49,352 bases of DNA, taken from positions 1-49,352 of the forward strand of contig NZ_SCSK01000028.1 of assembly GCF_004297875.1 (NCBI RefSeq), given 5' to 3'. The position numbers and the translations under genes were made by a program. Position 1 is the stretch's first letter; every line of letters starts with the position of its first letter. This stretch comes from Pandoraea sp. (lineage in GTDB: Bacteria > Pseudomonadota > Gammaproteobacteria > Burkholderiales > Burkholderiaceae). The notes under the pieces were generated by a model. The model made no database searches and had not been told where the DNA came from. It worked only from the letters and a program-made list of their open reading frames with translations. This document shows positions 1 to 9,261 of the stretch, one piece after another.

Positions 1-155
1 AGCCCAGCGCTTGCAATGCTTTGCGATCCAGCAATTTATCCTCCGATGACCTTTCCTTGCGTCGTCAGATTATCAACTGCCTTGAAAACCCCACGGTTTT
101 CCGCGATGAACCTTTTTTTTGCGGTTCGCTGGCGCGTCTGCCGCGCACAATCCTC
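1..155. other. Left edge, no gene recognised
   Basis: I see no convincing gene between the window edge and the end of suhB. A weak hairpin is present (GAAAACC at 84-90, loop CCAC, GGTTTTC at 95-101) with a run of eight T at 113-120. It could be a terminator for a gene entering from the left, but the T-run is 11 bases away from the stem, so this is only a possibility. Confidence 0.3.
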
Positions 156-956
156 TCAGACCGACGATTTGACGCTGGAATAGCCTTCCAGCAATTTGAC
201 CATTTGCGCGAAAACCTTCGGATTGCCGGCCAGGATCTCGCCGTGATGCAGGAAATTGCTGTCGCCGACATAGTTGCCGACCAGACCGCCGGCTTCGGTA
301 ATGAGCAGGCTACCGGCGGCCATATCCCACGGACTGAGCCCCTGTTCGAAGAAACCATCGAGTCGCCCGGCGGCAACGCTGGCCAGATCAAGAGCAGCCG
401 CGCCCGGGCGGCGGATGCCGGCACAGTGTTCGGTCATCGTGCCGAACATCTTGAGGTAGTTATCGATGCCTTGCAGATCGCGGAACGGAAAGCCGGTGCC
501 GATCAGGCTGTCGGCCAGTTTGTCGCGGCGCGACACGCGCAACCGGCGGTCGTTGAGAAACGCGCCGCGCCCGCGCGAAGCGATGTACAGATCGTTGCGG
601 GTTGGATCGTAAATGACCGCCTGGCTGATGACCCCTTTGTGCGCCAACGCGATCGACACGCAGTAATAGGGGAAGCCGTGAATGAAATTGGTCGTGCCAT
701 CGAGCGGATCGATGATCCACTGAAACTCGGAGTCCTGCCCGGAAGCACCAGACTCCTCTGCTAGAATCGCGTGCTCCGGATAGGCGGTCAGCAGGGTTTC
801 GATAATCGCTTGTTCGGCGGCATTATCCACTTCAGTCACGAAATCGTTATGCTGCTTCTTGCTGATCCGGACCAGATCGATATCCAACGAGGCGCGGTTG
901 ATGACCTGGCCAGCGCGGCGGGCAGCCTTGACCGCGATGTTGAGCATGGGATGCAT
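156..956 (-). CDS. suhB: Inositol-1-monophosphatase SuhB
   Basis: A Mg-dependent inositol monophosphatase of 266 aa, the usual length for SuhB. The sequence shows the metal-binding glutamates near residues 67-68 (LAEESG), the signature DPLDGTTN at 83-90 and the second metal motif SPWDMAAG around D211. In other bacteria SuhB hydrolyses myo-inositol-1-phosphate and also works with NusA in rRNA antitermination; that second role is family knowledge only. I chose the ATG at 956 because AAGGATTATTT precedes it; the frame is open further upstream to 1094 but that stretch does not look like SuhB. It is divergent from trmJ. Confidence 0.95.
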   Translation of the reverse strand: MHPMLNIAVKAARRAGQVINRASLDIDLVRISKKQHNDFVTEVDNAAEQAIIETLLTAYPEHAILAEESGASGQDSEFQWIIDPLDGTTNFIHGFPYYCVSIALAHKGVISQAVIYDPTRNDLYIASRGRGAFLNDRRLRVSRRDKLADSLIGTGFPFRDLQGIDNYLKMFGTMTEHCAGIRRPGAAALDLASVAAGRLDGFFEQGLSPWDMAAGSLLITEAGGLVGNYVGDSNFLHHGEILAGNPKVFAQMVKLLEGYSSVKSSV

Positions 957-1046
957 AAATAATCCTTTATGTGCTGGATCGCCGGGACGCTGTCCGACAA
1001 TCGCGCGACGATTGCGTGATGAATTTTGGATAAGAGCGTTGCCGCG

Positions 1047-1089
1047 GCGATGCCGTGCAGGCATCGCTCGACCCGCTCGCTTGAGCGGG
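1047..1089. promoter_or_regulatory. Two adjacent hairpins in the suhB/trmJ divergent region
   Basis: GCGATGCC (1047-1054) pairs with GGCATCGC (1060-1067) over a 5-base loop, and CCCGCTC (1072-1078) pairs with GAGCGGG (1083-1089) over a 4-base loop. Neither is followed by a T-run on either strand. They lie in the probable suhB leader. Function unknown; they could act in the transcript leader or be chance in GC-rich DNA. Confidence 0.35.
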
Positions 1090-1201
1090 CGCATCGACGG
1101 CGAAAGAACGCTATTTTAGCCGAGGAGGCGGGTGTCGTGCCAACTGTCATGCAGTTGTGTGGTTCGGCCGCCGGTTTCGACGCAATTGAGTGAGATTTGC
1201 A

Positions 1202-1990
1202 ATGCCAATACGCCCCGATGAAGCGGCGCCGCGCGATGCGCTGTTTGACCAATTTCACTTCGTGCTGGTGGAAACCAGCCATCCCGGCAATGTCGGCGCG
1301 GCTGCGCGGGCCATCAAGACCATGGGCTTCGGTCAACTGGTGCTGGCCGTTCCGCGCCTGGGCAGCGACGTCCTGCGGCATCCCGAGGCGATCGCGCTGG
1401 CCAGCGGTGCCGACGACGTCCTGGCCGCTGCGCGCATCGAACCCGATTTGCCGGCGGCGCTGACCGGCGTCAATTGGGCCGTGGCGCTGTCGGCGCGTAC
1501 CCGCGAGTATGGTCCGCCATCGGCGCAGCCGCGTGACTCAGCGACCTTGGCATGCCGGCATGCGACACTCGGCCAGCGGGTCGCTTTCGTCTTCGGCAGC
1601 GAGCGGGCAGGGCTGTCCAACGAAGCGGTCGAACTCTGCAACGCCCTGGTGCATATCCCCGCCAATCCGGCATACGCGTCGCTGAACCTGTCGCAGGCGG
1701 TGCAGGTGATTGCCTATGAGGCGCGCCTGGCATGTCTGGCCGCGCAGACGTCGCCGGCCGGGCACGAGCTGCCGCCTGAGGAGCTGCTGGCGACCCGCGA
1801 TGAAATCGAAGGGATGTTCACGCACCTGGAGTCGGCCCTGGTGGCGCTCGATTTTCTCGACCCGGCCAACCCGAAACGGTTGATGACGCGACTGCGCCGT
1901 CTGTTCGCGCGCAGCGGCCTGGAGTATGAGGAAGTCAATATTTTGCGCGGCATCGCCAAGCATATCCTGCAGCGGCAGCCTCGCAAGTAG
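1202..1990 (+). CDS. trmJ: tRNA (cytidine/uridine-2'-O-)-methyltransferase TrmJ
   Basis: A SPOUT-class methyltransferase that 2'-O-methylates position 32 in the tRNA anticodon loop using S-adenosylmethionine. The N-terminal motif VETSHPGNVGAAARA (about 23-37) and the knot motifs FGSERAGLSNE and SLNLSQAVQVIAYE are typical of the TrmJ group, and the C-terminal extension fits its 250-270 aa length. The ATG at 1202 is preceded by GAGTGAG; an in-frame GTG at 1190 would add four residues. Divergent from suhB. Confidence 0.93.
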   Translation: MPIRPDEAAPRDALFDQFHFVLVETSHPGNVGAAARAIKTMGFGQLVLAVPRLGSDVLRHPEAIALASGADDVLAAARIEPDLPAALTGVNWAVALSARTREYGPPSAQPRDSATLACRHATLGQRVAFVFGSERAGLSNEAVELCNALVHIPANPAYASLNLSQAVQVIAYEARLACLAAQTSPAGHELPPEELLATRDEIEGMFTHLESALVALDFLDPANPKRLMTRLRRLFARSGLEYEEVNILRGIAKHILQRQPRK

Positions 1991-2273
1991 CGCACCCCGC
2001 AGGCAACCCGAGGCTCAGCACGGATTCGCAAAAACTCATACAATCCGAAATCATAAGTTCAGAATTGTCCGGTCGAGGTGCTCCTCGGCGCCCGACCGCA
2101 AAATCGACTCGCCGCCTATGAACCGTCTGCGTCAACGTTGTTGCGCGTGCCTGCCGTATTACGTGTCCTGTACGCGCGCGTAACGCTCGCCGTGCACGCG
2201 ATGCGCCGCTGTCTGTCGCCGCGTGCTGCCTTTCGCCTTTTCCCAAAACGCATTCGAGATCGACATCAGGGCC

Positions 2274-3053
2274 ATGCCATCTGAAACGCTATCCCATATT
2301 CGCGAAGACATTGCCGCAATCCGGCAAAAGGACCCTGCTGCGCGCAGCAACTGGGAAGTTCTGACCTGCTACCCGGGGCTGCACGCGGTGCTCTGGCACC
2401 GCATGGCGCACGGATGCTGGCAACTCGGCTTCAAATGGCTGGGGCGCTTCCTGTCGCAGTTGGGACGCTTTCTGACCGGCATCGAAATTCACCCCGGCGC
2501 GACCATCGGCCGGCGCGTGTTCATCGACCACGGCATGGGCGTGGTCATTGGCGAGACGGCGATCATCGGCGATGACTGCACGATATACCAGGGCGTGACG
2601 CTGGGTGGCACATCGCTCACGCGTGGCGCAAAGCGCCACCCGACGCTCGAGCGAGGCGTCATCGTTGGCGCGGGTGCGCAAGTGCTGGGCGGCTTTACGG
2701 TGGGGGAGGGCGCGAAGATCGGTTCCAACGCGGTGGTGGTCAAGCCGGTGCCGGCCGGGGCCACGGCAGTTGGCAATCCGGCGCGCGTCATCTCGCCAGA
2801 CCGGCCGCGCGACAAGCCTGACGGCGAGGCCGCCAAACCCGAGTTCTCCGCTTACGGCATCACGCCGAACGCGGATGATCCCGTGTCGCTGGCCATTCAC
2901 GGCCTGATCGAAAACGCCGCTGATCACTCACAGAAGATCGAGGCGATACTGGCCGCGCTTGACCGGCTCGGCGCGCATCTTGAAGTGCTGCAGCGCTGCA
3001 AGGTGGACACCAGCGAGTTGCGCAAGCTCGGCGAAGGGATTCAGGACAACTAA
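2274..3053 (+). CDS. cysE: Serine O-acetyltransferase CysE
   Basis: Acetylates L-serine with acetyl-CoA to O-acetylserine, the committed step to cysteine. The N-terminal helical part (REDI, then [15 protein letters not shown]) is followed by the left-handed beta-helix built of hexapeptides, with the catalytic histidine motif DHGMG and GVTLGGTS. Length 259 aa is normal, with a C-terminal tail longer than in E. coli as in other Burkholderiaceae. The frame is open upstream to 2223, but homologues begin near [11 protein letters not shown], so the ATG at 2274 is preferred. Convergent with lpxH. Confidence 0.93.
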   Translation: MPSETLSHIREDIAAIRQKDPAARSNWEVLTCYPGLHAVLWHRMAHGCWQLGFKWLGRFLSQLGRFLTGIEIHPGATIGRRVFIDHGMGVVIGETAIIGDDCTIYQGVTLGGTSLTRGAKRHPTLERGVIVGAGAQVLGGFTVGEGAKIGSNAVVVKPVPAGATAVGNPARVISPDRPRDKPDGEAAKPEFSAYGITPNADDPVSLAIHGLIENAADHSQKIEAILAALDRLGAHLEVLQRCKVDTSELRKLGEGIQDN

Positions 3054-3079
3054 CCCGCCGTTGACGCGACAAGCGGGTT
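3053..3079. terminator. Hairpin between convergent cysE and lpxH
   Basis: AACCCGC (3053-3059) pairs with GCGGGTT (3073-3079) over a 14-base loop, immediately at the cysE stop codon and in the cysE-lpxH convergent gap. There is no clear T-run, so as an intrinsic terminator it would be weak. Confidence 0.35.
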
Positions 3080-3116
3080 CATGCCGTTGACATCGAGCCT
3101 GCCCGGCAAATGACTT

Positions 3117-3947
3117 TCAGTGCGCTGCCGGCTCGAGCGGGGCGGAATACGGCACGGCCCGCAGGCCGTCGGCGTCCCATTGGAGATAGCCGGCCCGGGG
3201 GCGGCCGTGATCGCATTCCCAGTCGGTGAGCACCCAGCGATGCGTGGGCTGCCCTTGGCTGTCGAGGTCTTCGTGACACGCGGGGCGATGGGTATGCCCG
3301 TGGATCAGGGTGCGGGCGTCGGCGCAGGAAAACAATTCGCGTGCCGCCGCATGATCGACGTCGTCATAGATTTTGCGCTGCTGGGCGCCGGCGCTGCGCG
3401 CGCGCAGCCGTTCGGCGATGGCCATGCGAAACCGCAGCGGCAATGCCAGGAACAGCCGCTGCAGTCGGGGCGAGCGCACGACGCGGCGATAACGCATATA
3501 GGCCAGGTCGTCGCGGCACAACATATCGCCATGCGTGAGCACGATGCGTTGTCCAAAGCGTTCGACGACACACGGATCGTGCAGCAGCGTGGCGCGAGCG
3601 CAGCGGGCGAATCGCTGCCCGAGCAGGAAGTCGCGGTTGCCTGGCATGATGTAGATGGGAAGCCCGGCTTCGCCCAGGGCCGCGAGCCTGGCGGCGATGT
3701 CGCGCGCGAACGCACCGAACGAGGCTGGATCGTCAGGATCGGTGTCGAGCATGTCGTCACCGACCCAATATTCGAAAAAGTCACCCAGAATGAACAACTC
3801 TCCCGCTGCCTGTGCCGGACCCTGCAACAGGGCGTCGAAGGCGGCTACCGTGCGCGGCAGCGCCGGACTCAGGTGCAGATCGGAAATAAAAAGCGCGGGC
3901 CCGCGCAAATGAAACGAGGCGGGCAACCGCGCGATCTCGAACGGCAT
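3117..3947 (-). CDS. lpxH: UDP-2,3-diacylglucosamine diphosphatase LpxH
   Basis: A calcineurin-like Mn-dependent phosphoesterase that makes lipid X in lipid A synthesis at the inner membrane face. All metal-binding blocks are visible: SDLHLS (22-27), GDFFEYWVGDD (55-65), GNRDF (103-107), THGD (138-141) and HGHTHRP (216-222). Length 276 aa is slightly longer than E. coli LpxH because of a longer N-terminus. It lies 11 bases downstream of ppiB on the same strand, a neighbourhood common in betaproteobacteria, and is probably cotranscribed with the two cyclophilin genes. Confidence 0.95.
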   Translation of the reverse strand: MPFEIARLPASFHLRGPALFISDLHLSPALPRTVAAFDALLQGPAQAAGELFILGDFFEYWVGDDMLDTDPDDPASFGAFARDIAARLAALGEAGLPIYIMPGNRDFLLGQRFARCARATLLHDPCVVERFGQRIVLTHGDMLCRDDLAYMRYRRVVRSPRLQRLFLALPLRFRMAIAERLRARSAGAQQRKIYDDVDHAAARELFSCADARTLIHGHTHRPACHEDLDSQGQPTHRWVLTDWECDHGRPRAGYLQWDADGLRAVPYSAPLEPAAH

Positions 3948-3958
3948 GCGAGAGCGAT

Positions 3959-4453
3959 TCAGGCAACGATCACGGCTTTTTCGATAATCACGTCATCGGT
4001 CGGGACGTCCTGGTGGAAACCGCGCGAGCCGGTCTTGACGGCCTTGATCTGGTCGACCACATCGAGCCCCTCGATCACTTTGCCGAACACGCAGTAACCC
4101 CAGCCGCTCGAGGTGGGCGCCTTGAAGTTGAGGAAATCGTTGTCCTTCACGTTGATGAAGAACTGCGCCGTGGCCGAGTGCGGGTCGTTGGTCCGGGCCA
4201 TCGCAATCGTGCCCCGATCGTTTTGCAGGCCGTTATTCGCCTCATTTTCGATCGGCGCGTCGGACTCCTTCTGCTTCATACCTGGCTCGAAGCCGCCGCC
4301 CTGAATCATGAAGCCGTCGATGACGCGATGGAAAATCGTGTTGTCGTAATGGCCCTTACGCACGTAGTTCAAAAAATTCTCGACGGTTTTCGGCGCCTTG
4401 TCGGAGTCCAGTTCGAGACGAATGACGCCGAAGTTGGTGTGCAGCTCGACCAT
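3959..4453 (-). CDS. ppiB: Cytoplasmic peptidyl-prolyl isomerase B (cyclophilin)
   Basis: A 164-residue single-domain cyclophilin without a signal peptide, hence cytoplasmic; it catalyses cis/trans isomerisation of X-Pro bonds. The catalytic and peptide-binding motifs [13 protein letters not shown] and the [10 protein letters not shown] block are intact. It lies between the exported paralogue ppiA and lpxH in one direction with short gaps, suggesting one operon. The two cyclophilins are clear duplicates that differ mainly by the export signal. Confidence 0.95.
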   Translation of the reverse strand: MVELHTNFGVIRLELDSDKAPKTVENFLNYVRKGHYDNTIFHRVIDGFMIQGGGFEPGMKQKESDAPIENEANNGLQNDRGTIAMARTNDPHSATAQFFINVKDNDFLNFKAPTSSGWGYCVFGKVIEGLDVVDQIKAVKTGSRGFHQDVPTDDVIIEKAVIVA

Positions 4454-4497
4454 GATGTTTCCTTTGCAAAAAAGTGGAGATGATGCCAGGTGCCGGT

Positions 4498-5109
4498 TCA
4501 GGGTTGAACCACGGCGGCGGATTTGATCACGACGGGGGTGACCGGCGTATTGGCATAGGGGCCGCGGGTGGTGGTCGGCACCACTTTGATGCGCTCGACC
4601 GTGTCCATGCCGGCGATGACCTTGCCGAACACCGCATAACCGTAACCGTCCGGTTGCGGATAATCCAGTGATGCATTATCCGCCACATTGATGAAAAATT
4701 GCGAGGTGGCGGAGTTCGGATCGCTGGTGCGGGCCATGGCGATGGTGCCCGTGGTGTTTTTCAGGCCATTACGGCTCTCGAGCGCGATGGGGGCGCGAGT
4801 CGGCTTCTCCTGGTAGTCGGGCGTGTAGCCGCCGCCTTGAATCATGAAACCGTTGATCACGCGGTGGAAGATCGTGCCATCATAAAAACCGCTTTTGGCG
4901 TATTGGAGAAAATTGGCGACCGTCCTGGGGGCCTTTTCCGGAAACAGTTCGATCTTGAAATCGCCATCACTGGTCTTGAATTGCACGACCGGATGACTCG
5001 TCGGTGCCGCCTGGTTCTTGTCTTGAGCGTGGGCGGGTGCGGTGCCCAGCAAGGTCAGGGCAGTTGCGCCGCATGCTGCAGCGCGCCAAAAGGAAAAGCG
5101 ATTTGACAT
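4498..5109 (-). CDS. ppiA: Periplasmic peptidyl-prolyl isomerase A (cyclophilin)
   Basis: A cyclophilin with an N-terminal signal peptide (basic start, hydrophobic stretch [13 protein letters not shown] with an AHA-Q cleavage site), so it acts on proline bonds of proteins in the periplasm. [13 protein letters not shown] and [10 protein letters not shown] mark the active fold. I chose the ATG at 5109, which has GGGA about ten bases upstream; another in-frame ATG at 5118 sits directly against that GGGA. It is followed by ppiB after 44 bases. Confidence 0.9.
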   Translation of the reverse strand: MSNRFSFWRAAACGATALTLLGTAPAHAQDKNQAAPTSHPVVQFKTSDGDFKIELFPEKAPRTVANFLQYAKSGFYDGTIFHRVINGFMIQGGGYTPDYQEKPTRAPIALESRNGLKNTTGTIAMARTSDPNSATSQFFINVADNASLDYPQPDGYGYAVFGKVIAGMDTVERIKVVPTTTRGPYANTPVTPVVIKSAAVVQP

Positions 5110-5168
5110 GAATTTCATTCCCGAAAATAACGACGGTAATGGCATTGCGGTGGCGAGGCGCCGCCGCA

Positions 5169-5777
5169 TCAGGGGCTCGCGTGACCGTTGGCGGCCGGGG
5201 CCGCGCTGGCTGGCGCAGGAGCGGCCGGCGCGATCGTCTGGCTCTGCAGCATATGATCGAGTGCCTGGATCTTGGCGTTGACGTTGGCGCTGGGCGCGAG
5301 CTGATTGGCACGCGTATAGGCCTGACCGGCCAATTTGGCGTAGACGTCGCCCAGATTTACGTACGCGACGGCGAAATTCGGGTTGGTGCGAATCGCCATC
5401 TCGAGAGCCGCGCGGGCCCGCTCGTAGTGCCCTTCCTGCGCATACAGCGCGGCCAGATTGTTGTATGGCTCGGGCAGCTCAGGAAAATCCTGCGTCAGCG
5501 CCGTGAATGCCGCGATGGCCTGCTCGCGCTGACCGAGTTCGGTCAGCACGCGGCCACGCGTGAAGCGCATTTGCGCGTCGCGCGGATACTTTTTCAGATA
5601 GGCATCGATGCGCGGCAGCGCCGTCTGGTATTGATGACTGTCGACTAATTTGCCGATAGCGGCGCCGGCCTCCTGCTGGGGTGAGAGCAACTGTGCTTGC
5701 GCGACGCCGCTCATGATGAGCGCGGCCGTCAAGGCAGCCAGGACGGGGCGCGGGAGAAACCGGAAACGAAAGGTCAT
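5169..5777 (-). CDS. Exported tetratricopeptide-repeat protein
   Basis: A 202-residue protein with a cleavable signal (AALTAALIMSGVAQAQ) and at least three TPR units between about residues 35 and 150 (for example LPRIDAYLKKYPRDAQMRF and PYNNLAALYAQEGHYERAR). The tail is rich in Ala and Pro. TPR arrays bind other proteins; the partner is not known, but a periplasmic site and its position upstream of ppiA in the same direction fit a role in envelope protein handling. The ATG at 5777 is chosen; an in-frame TTG at 5798 is possible and no strong RBS decides between them. Confidence 0.8.
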   Translation of the reverse strand: MTFRFRFLPRPVLAALTAALIMSGVAQAQLLSPQQEAGAAIGKLVDSHQYQTALPRIDAYLKKYPRDAQMRFTRGRVLTELGQREQAIAAFTALTQDFPELPEPYNNLAALYAQEGHYERARAALEMAIRTNPNFAVAYVNLGDVYAKLAGQAYTRANQLAPSANVNAKIQALDHMLQSQTIAPAAPAPASAAPAANGHASP

Positions 5778-5814
5778 AGTGGCGGCCGGAGGGTGCAAAG
5801 GGGCATATAAGTGG

Positions 5815-5823
5815 TGCTATACT
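5815..5823 (+). promoter_or_regulatory. Putative extended -10 promoter for cysS
   Basis: TGCTATACT (5815-5823) matches an extended -10 element (TGn plus TATACT). There is no good -35 box at 17 bases, which is usual for this promoter class. It lies about 155 bases before the cysS start, in the gap divergent from the TPR gene. Confidence 0.4.
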
Positions 5824-5977
5824 CGGCCGCATTCTAACAAAACGCTCACGCGTGCTGGGGATCCTCCTTGGCCGTGCGGACGTGCTTCTATTGCCGCCTC
5901 GCTGTACCCTTCGACCAGCGGGCGTTTTCCTGGGCTGGCATGGCGGGAAAATCGGCAGGCGGCCACGCATCGTTTCT

Positions 5978-7384
5978 ATGGATTCACTCCGGATTTACAA
6001 CTCGCTGGCGCGGGATAAGCAGCCATTTGTATCGCTGACGCCGGGCGAGGTACGCATGTACGTGTGCGGCATGACCGTCTACGACTATTGTCATGTCGGC
6101 CACGCGCGCGTCATGGTGGTGTTCGACATGGTGCAGCGCTGGCTGCGCACGATCGGCTATCGCGTGACCTACGTGCGCAACATCACCGACATCGACGACA
6201 AGATCATCAAGCGCGCGACCGAAAACGGCGAAACCATCGGCGTGCTGACCGAGCGTTTCATTCGTTACATGCACGAGGATGCCGACGCACTCGGCGTGCA
6301 GCGCCCCGATCATGAGCCGCGTGCCACCCGGTTCGTGCCGCAGATGCTCGACATGATCGGTCGGCTCGAGCGCAACGGATATGCCTACCAGGCCGACGAC
6401 GGCGACGTCAATTACGCGGTACGGAAATTCGTAGGCTACGGCAAGCTGTCGGGCAAGTCTCTCGAGGATTTGCGCGCTGGCGAGCGCGTTGCCGCCAACG
6501 AGGCCAAGCGCGACCCGCTCGACTTCGTGCTATGGAAGCGCGCCAAACCGCAGGAGCCCGATGAATCGAAGTGGGCTTCGCCATGGGGCGCCGGCCGCCC
6601 GGGGTGGCACATCGAATGCTCGGCCATGAGCTGCCAGTTGCTGGGCGAGCATTTCGACATCCACGGCGGCGGCGCCGACCTGCAATTTCCGCATCACGAG
6701 AATGAAATTGCGCAAAGCGAAGGAGCGAGCGGCAAGCCGTTCGTCAACTACTGGATGCACAACGGCTTCGTGCGAGTCGACAACGAGAAGATGTCGAAAT
6801 CGCTCGGCAACTTCTTCACCATCCGCGAAGTGCTTGAGAAGTTCGATGCCGAAGTCGTACGGTTTTTTATTTTGCGCACGCATTACCGGAGTCCGCTGAA
6901 TTACAGCGACACCCATCTCGAGGACGCGCGTGGCGCGCTCACGCGGCTCTATACGGCGCTCAAGGACGTGGCGCCCGATGCCGCGCCGCTCGACTGGGAA
7001 GAAGATCACGCACAGCGTTTTCGCGCGGCGATGAACGACGACTTCAACACCGCGCTGGCGGTCTCGGTGCTGTTCGAGTTGGTCAACGGAATCAACAAGA
7101 CTCAATCCGCCGGGCTGGCGCGGCAACTCAAGGAGCTTGCCGCGACGCTGGGATTGCTCGGGCGAGAGCCGCAAGCGTTCCTGCAGGGGCTGCCCGCGGC
7201 TGGCAGCGATGCGGGCTCGCAGGCCTCGGCCAATGCCGGGATCGAGGCTCGCATCGCCGCGCGCGCGGCCGCCAAGCAAGCGAAGAATTTTGCCGAAGCC
7301 GATCGCATTCGCGCCGAGTTGCTGGCCGAAGGCATTGTCCTTGAAGACCGGCCGGGCGGTCTGACCGAATGGCGGCGAGGCTAA
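5978..7384 (+). CDS. cysS: Cysteinyl-tRNA synthetase
   Basis: A class I aminoacyl-tRNA synthetase that charges tRNA-Cys. Visible are the zinc-binding and HIGH-type region ([16 protein letters not shown], residues 27-42), the zinc-binding GWHIECSAM block, the [17 protein letters not shown] segment and the KMSKS loop. Length 468 aa is standard. The frame runs upstream to 5852, but homology starts at [10 protein letters not shown], so the ATG at 5978 is the start. The C-terminal anticodon-binding region includes the normal [14 protein letters not shown]. Confidence 0.96.
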   Translation: MDSLRIYNSLARDKQPFVSLTPGEVRMYVCGMTVYDYCHVGHARVMVVFDMVQRWLRTIGYRVTYVRNITDIDDKIIKRATENGETIGVLTERFIRYMHEDADALGVQRPDHEPRATRFVPQMLDMIGRLERNGYAYQADDGDVNYAVRKFVGYGKLSGKSLEDLRAGERVAANEAKRDPLDFVLWKRAKPQEPDESKWASPWGAGRPGWHIECSAMSCQLLGEHFDIHGGGADLQFPHHENEIAQSEGASGKPFVNYWMHNGFVRVDNEKMSKSLGNFFTIREVLEKFDAEVVRFFILRTHYRSPLNYSDTHLEDARGALTRLYTALKDVAPDAAPLDWEEDHAQRFRAAMNDDFNTALAVSVLFELVNGINKTQSAGLARQLKELAATLGLLGREPQAFLQGLPAAGSDAGSQASANAGIEARIAARAAAKQAKNFAEADRIRAELLAEGIVLEDRPGGLTEWRRG

Positions 7385-7394
7385 GAGAATATTG

Positions 7395-8198
7395 ATGGTA
7401 ACTCGCAAAACCACCACGACCGCACGCGACAAAAGTGCTGCCCTGAAAGTGTCCGCAACGGCCGAAAAGGCAGCAACAACCAGGCAGGTCGTCGCCAAAA
7501 CCAGCAAGACCACCACAATCGTCACGCCCAGGACGCCGGTCGTCGCGACCGGCGCGGTGCCGGTCAATACGACGGGCACAGGCCGCCCGGATTACTGGGA
7601 CAAAGCGTGCAGCGACCTGGTCAGGCGCGACCGCATCCTGAAAAAACTGATTCCGCAGTTCGGGCCGGCGCATTTGCTCGGTCGGGGCGATCCGTTCGTG
7701 ACACTGGCACGCTCGATCGTCGGCCAGCAGATTTCCGTGAAGGCCGCGCAATCCGTTTGGGATCGCGTGGAGGCGACCTGTCCGCGGCTGACGCCCGCGC
7801 AGTTCCTCAAGGCGGGCCAAGAGGCGCTGACGGCTTGCGGGCTGTCCAGGCGCAAGGCCGAATACATTCATGATCTCGCCGGGCATTTCAAATCCGGCGC
7901 ATTGCATGTGAGCTCGTGGTCCGAAATGGACGACGAGAGCGTGATCGCGGAATTGACGCAGATTCGCGGCATTGGCCGCTGGACGGCCGAGATGTTCCTG
8001 ATGTTCAACCTGCTGCGGCCCAACGTGCTGCCGCTCGACGATATCGGATTGATCAACGCGATCAGCACAAACTATTTCAGCGGCGAACCCGTGACGCGCA
8101 GCGAAGCGCGCGAGGTCGCCGCCAACTGGGAACCGTGGCGGTCTGTGGCGACGTGGTACATGTGGCGCAGTCTCGATCCGCTACCGGTCGAATATTGA
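7395..8198 (+). CDS. DNA-3-methyladenine glycosylase II family protein (HhH-GPD)
   Basis: Base-excision repair glycosylase of the AlkA/HhH-GPD superfamily, removing alkylated purines. The first ~60 residues are a low-complexity Thr/Ala/Lys/Val segment, probably disordered and not part of the enzyme. Then come the glycosylase domain ([20 protein letters not shown]), the helix-hairpin-helix ([16 protein letters not shown]) and the catalytic aspartate in LPLDDIGL. It lies 10 bases after cysS and is probably cotranscribed with it. A TTG directly before the ATG at 7395 could also start it. Confidence 0.88.
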   Translation: MVTRKTTTTARDKSAALKVSATAEKAATTRQVVAKTSKTTTIVTPRTPVVATGAVPVNTTGTGRPDYWDKACSDLVRRDRILKKLIPQFGPAHLLGRGDPFVTLARSIVGQQISVKAAQSVWDRVEATCPRLTPAQFLKAGQEALTACGLSRRKAEYIHDLAGHFKSGALHVSSWSEMDDESVIAELTQIRGIGRWTAEMFLMFNLLRPNVLPLDDIGLINAISTNYFSGEPVTRSEAREVAANWEPWRSVATWYMWRSLDPLPVEY

Positions 8199-8230
8199 TG
8201 GTACTTGCGGCGATTGGATATATCTGTGCG

Positions 8231-8264
8231 CGATCCGGCCGGATCGTCTCGCAAGAGTTACAAT
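8231..8264 (+). promoter_or_regulatory. Palindrome and -10 box upstream of accA
   Basis: A perfect 16-bp palindrome (CGATCCGGCCGGATCG, 8231-8246) lies 12 bases before a good -10 hexamer TACAAT (8259-8264), 29 bases upstream of the accA start. The palindrome occupies the place of the -35 element, so it could be an operator. Inference from sequence only. Confidence 0.4.
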
Positions 8265-8292
8265 ACGCTGCCGAATTTTCCGGGGTTACTCG

Positions 8293-9261
8293 ATGAAAAC
8301 AACCTTTTTGGATTTTGAACAACCGATCGCCGAGCTTGACGCAAAGATCGAAGAATTGCGTTTCGTGCAGGATGACTCGGCAGTTGATATTTCCGAAGAG
8401 ATTGACCGGCTCTCGAAAAAAAGCCAGCAACTGACCAAAGACATCTACGCGAACCTGACCCCATGGCAGGTTTCGCAGATCGCGCGCCATCCGCAGCGGC
8501 CTTATACGCTCGATTACGTGCGCAATATCTTCACCGATTTCCACGAGCTGCACGGCGATCGGCACTTCGCCGACGATCAGGCGATCGTCGGCGGCATGGC
8601 GCGCTTCAACGGCCAGGCCTGCATGGTGATCGGTCATCAGAAAGGGCGCGACACCAAGGAGCGCGCGCTGCGCAATTTCGGCATGCCGCGCCCCGAAGGA
8701 TATCGCAAGGCATTGCGGCTGATGCGGCTGGCCGAGAAATTCAGCCTGCCGATTTTCACTTTCGTCGACACGCCGGGCGCCTACCCGGGCATCGACGCCG
8801 AAGAGCGCGGCCAATCCGAGGCCATCGGCTATAACCTATACGTGATGGCCGAACTCAAGACGCCGATCGTCACCACCATCATCGGCGAGGGCGGTTCGGG
8901 CGGCGCGCTGGCGGTAGCCGTTGGAGACAGCGTGCTGATGCTGCAATTCGCCACGTATTCGGTGATTTCCCCCGAGGGTTGCGCGTCGATTCTCTGGAAA
9001 AGCGCGGCCAAGGCGCCGGAGGCCGCCGAGGCGCTGGGGCTGACGGCACACCGCTTGAAGGCGCTGGGCCTGATCGACAAGATCGTCAACGAACCGCTGG
9101 GCGGCGCGCACCGCGATCCGCTCGGCATGTCGGGCATGCTCAAGCGCGCCCTGGCCGATACGCTGCGGCAGTTTCATGGCATGAGTCCGCGCGAGTTGCT
9201 GGCGCGCCGGCACGAGCGGCTGCTGAGCTATGGCAAATTCAAGGAAACCGGCGCCAAATAG
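8293..9261 (+). CDS. accA: Acetyl-CoA carboxylase carboxyltransferase subunit alpha
   Basis: Alpha half of the carboxyltransferase that moves the carboxyl group from carboxybiotin to acetyl-CoA, giving malonyl-CoA for fatty acid synthesis. Typical blocks are present: the N-terminal helical region, [33 protein letters not shown] and the oxyanion-hole glycines [11 protein letters not shown]. Length 322 aa is standard. Its 3' end overlaps tilS by 32 bases, an arrangement common in Burkholderiaceae that suggests translational coupling. Confidence 0.96.
   Translation: MKTTFLDFEQPIAELDAKIEELRFVQDDSAVDISEEIDRLSKKSQQLTKDIYANLTPWQVSQIARHPQRPYTLDYVRNIFTDFHELHGDRHFADDQAIVGGMARFNGQACMVIGHQKGRDTKERALRNFGMPRPEGYRKALRLMRLAEKFSLPIFTFVDTPGAYPGIDAEERGQSEAIGYNLYVMAELKTPIVTTIIGEGGSGGALAVAVGDSVLMLQFATYSVISPEGCASILWKSAAKAPEAAEALGLTAHRLKALGLIDKIVNEPLGGAHRDPLGMSGMLKRALADTLRQFHGMSPRELLARRHERLLSYGKFKETGAK

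Noticed and set aside
3120..4097. Long plus-strand open frame of 325 codons
   Set aside because: It is antisense to lpxH and ppiB, both certain genes; a by-product of GC-rich codon bias.
6530..7579. Minus-strand open frame of 349 codons
   Set aside because: Antisense to cysS and the glycosylase gene; no domain and composition typical of shadow frames.
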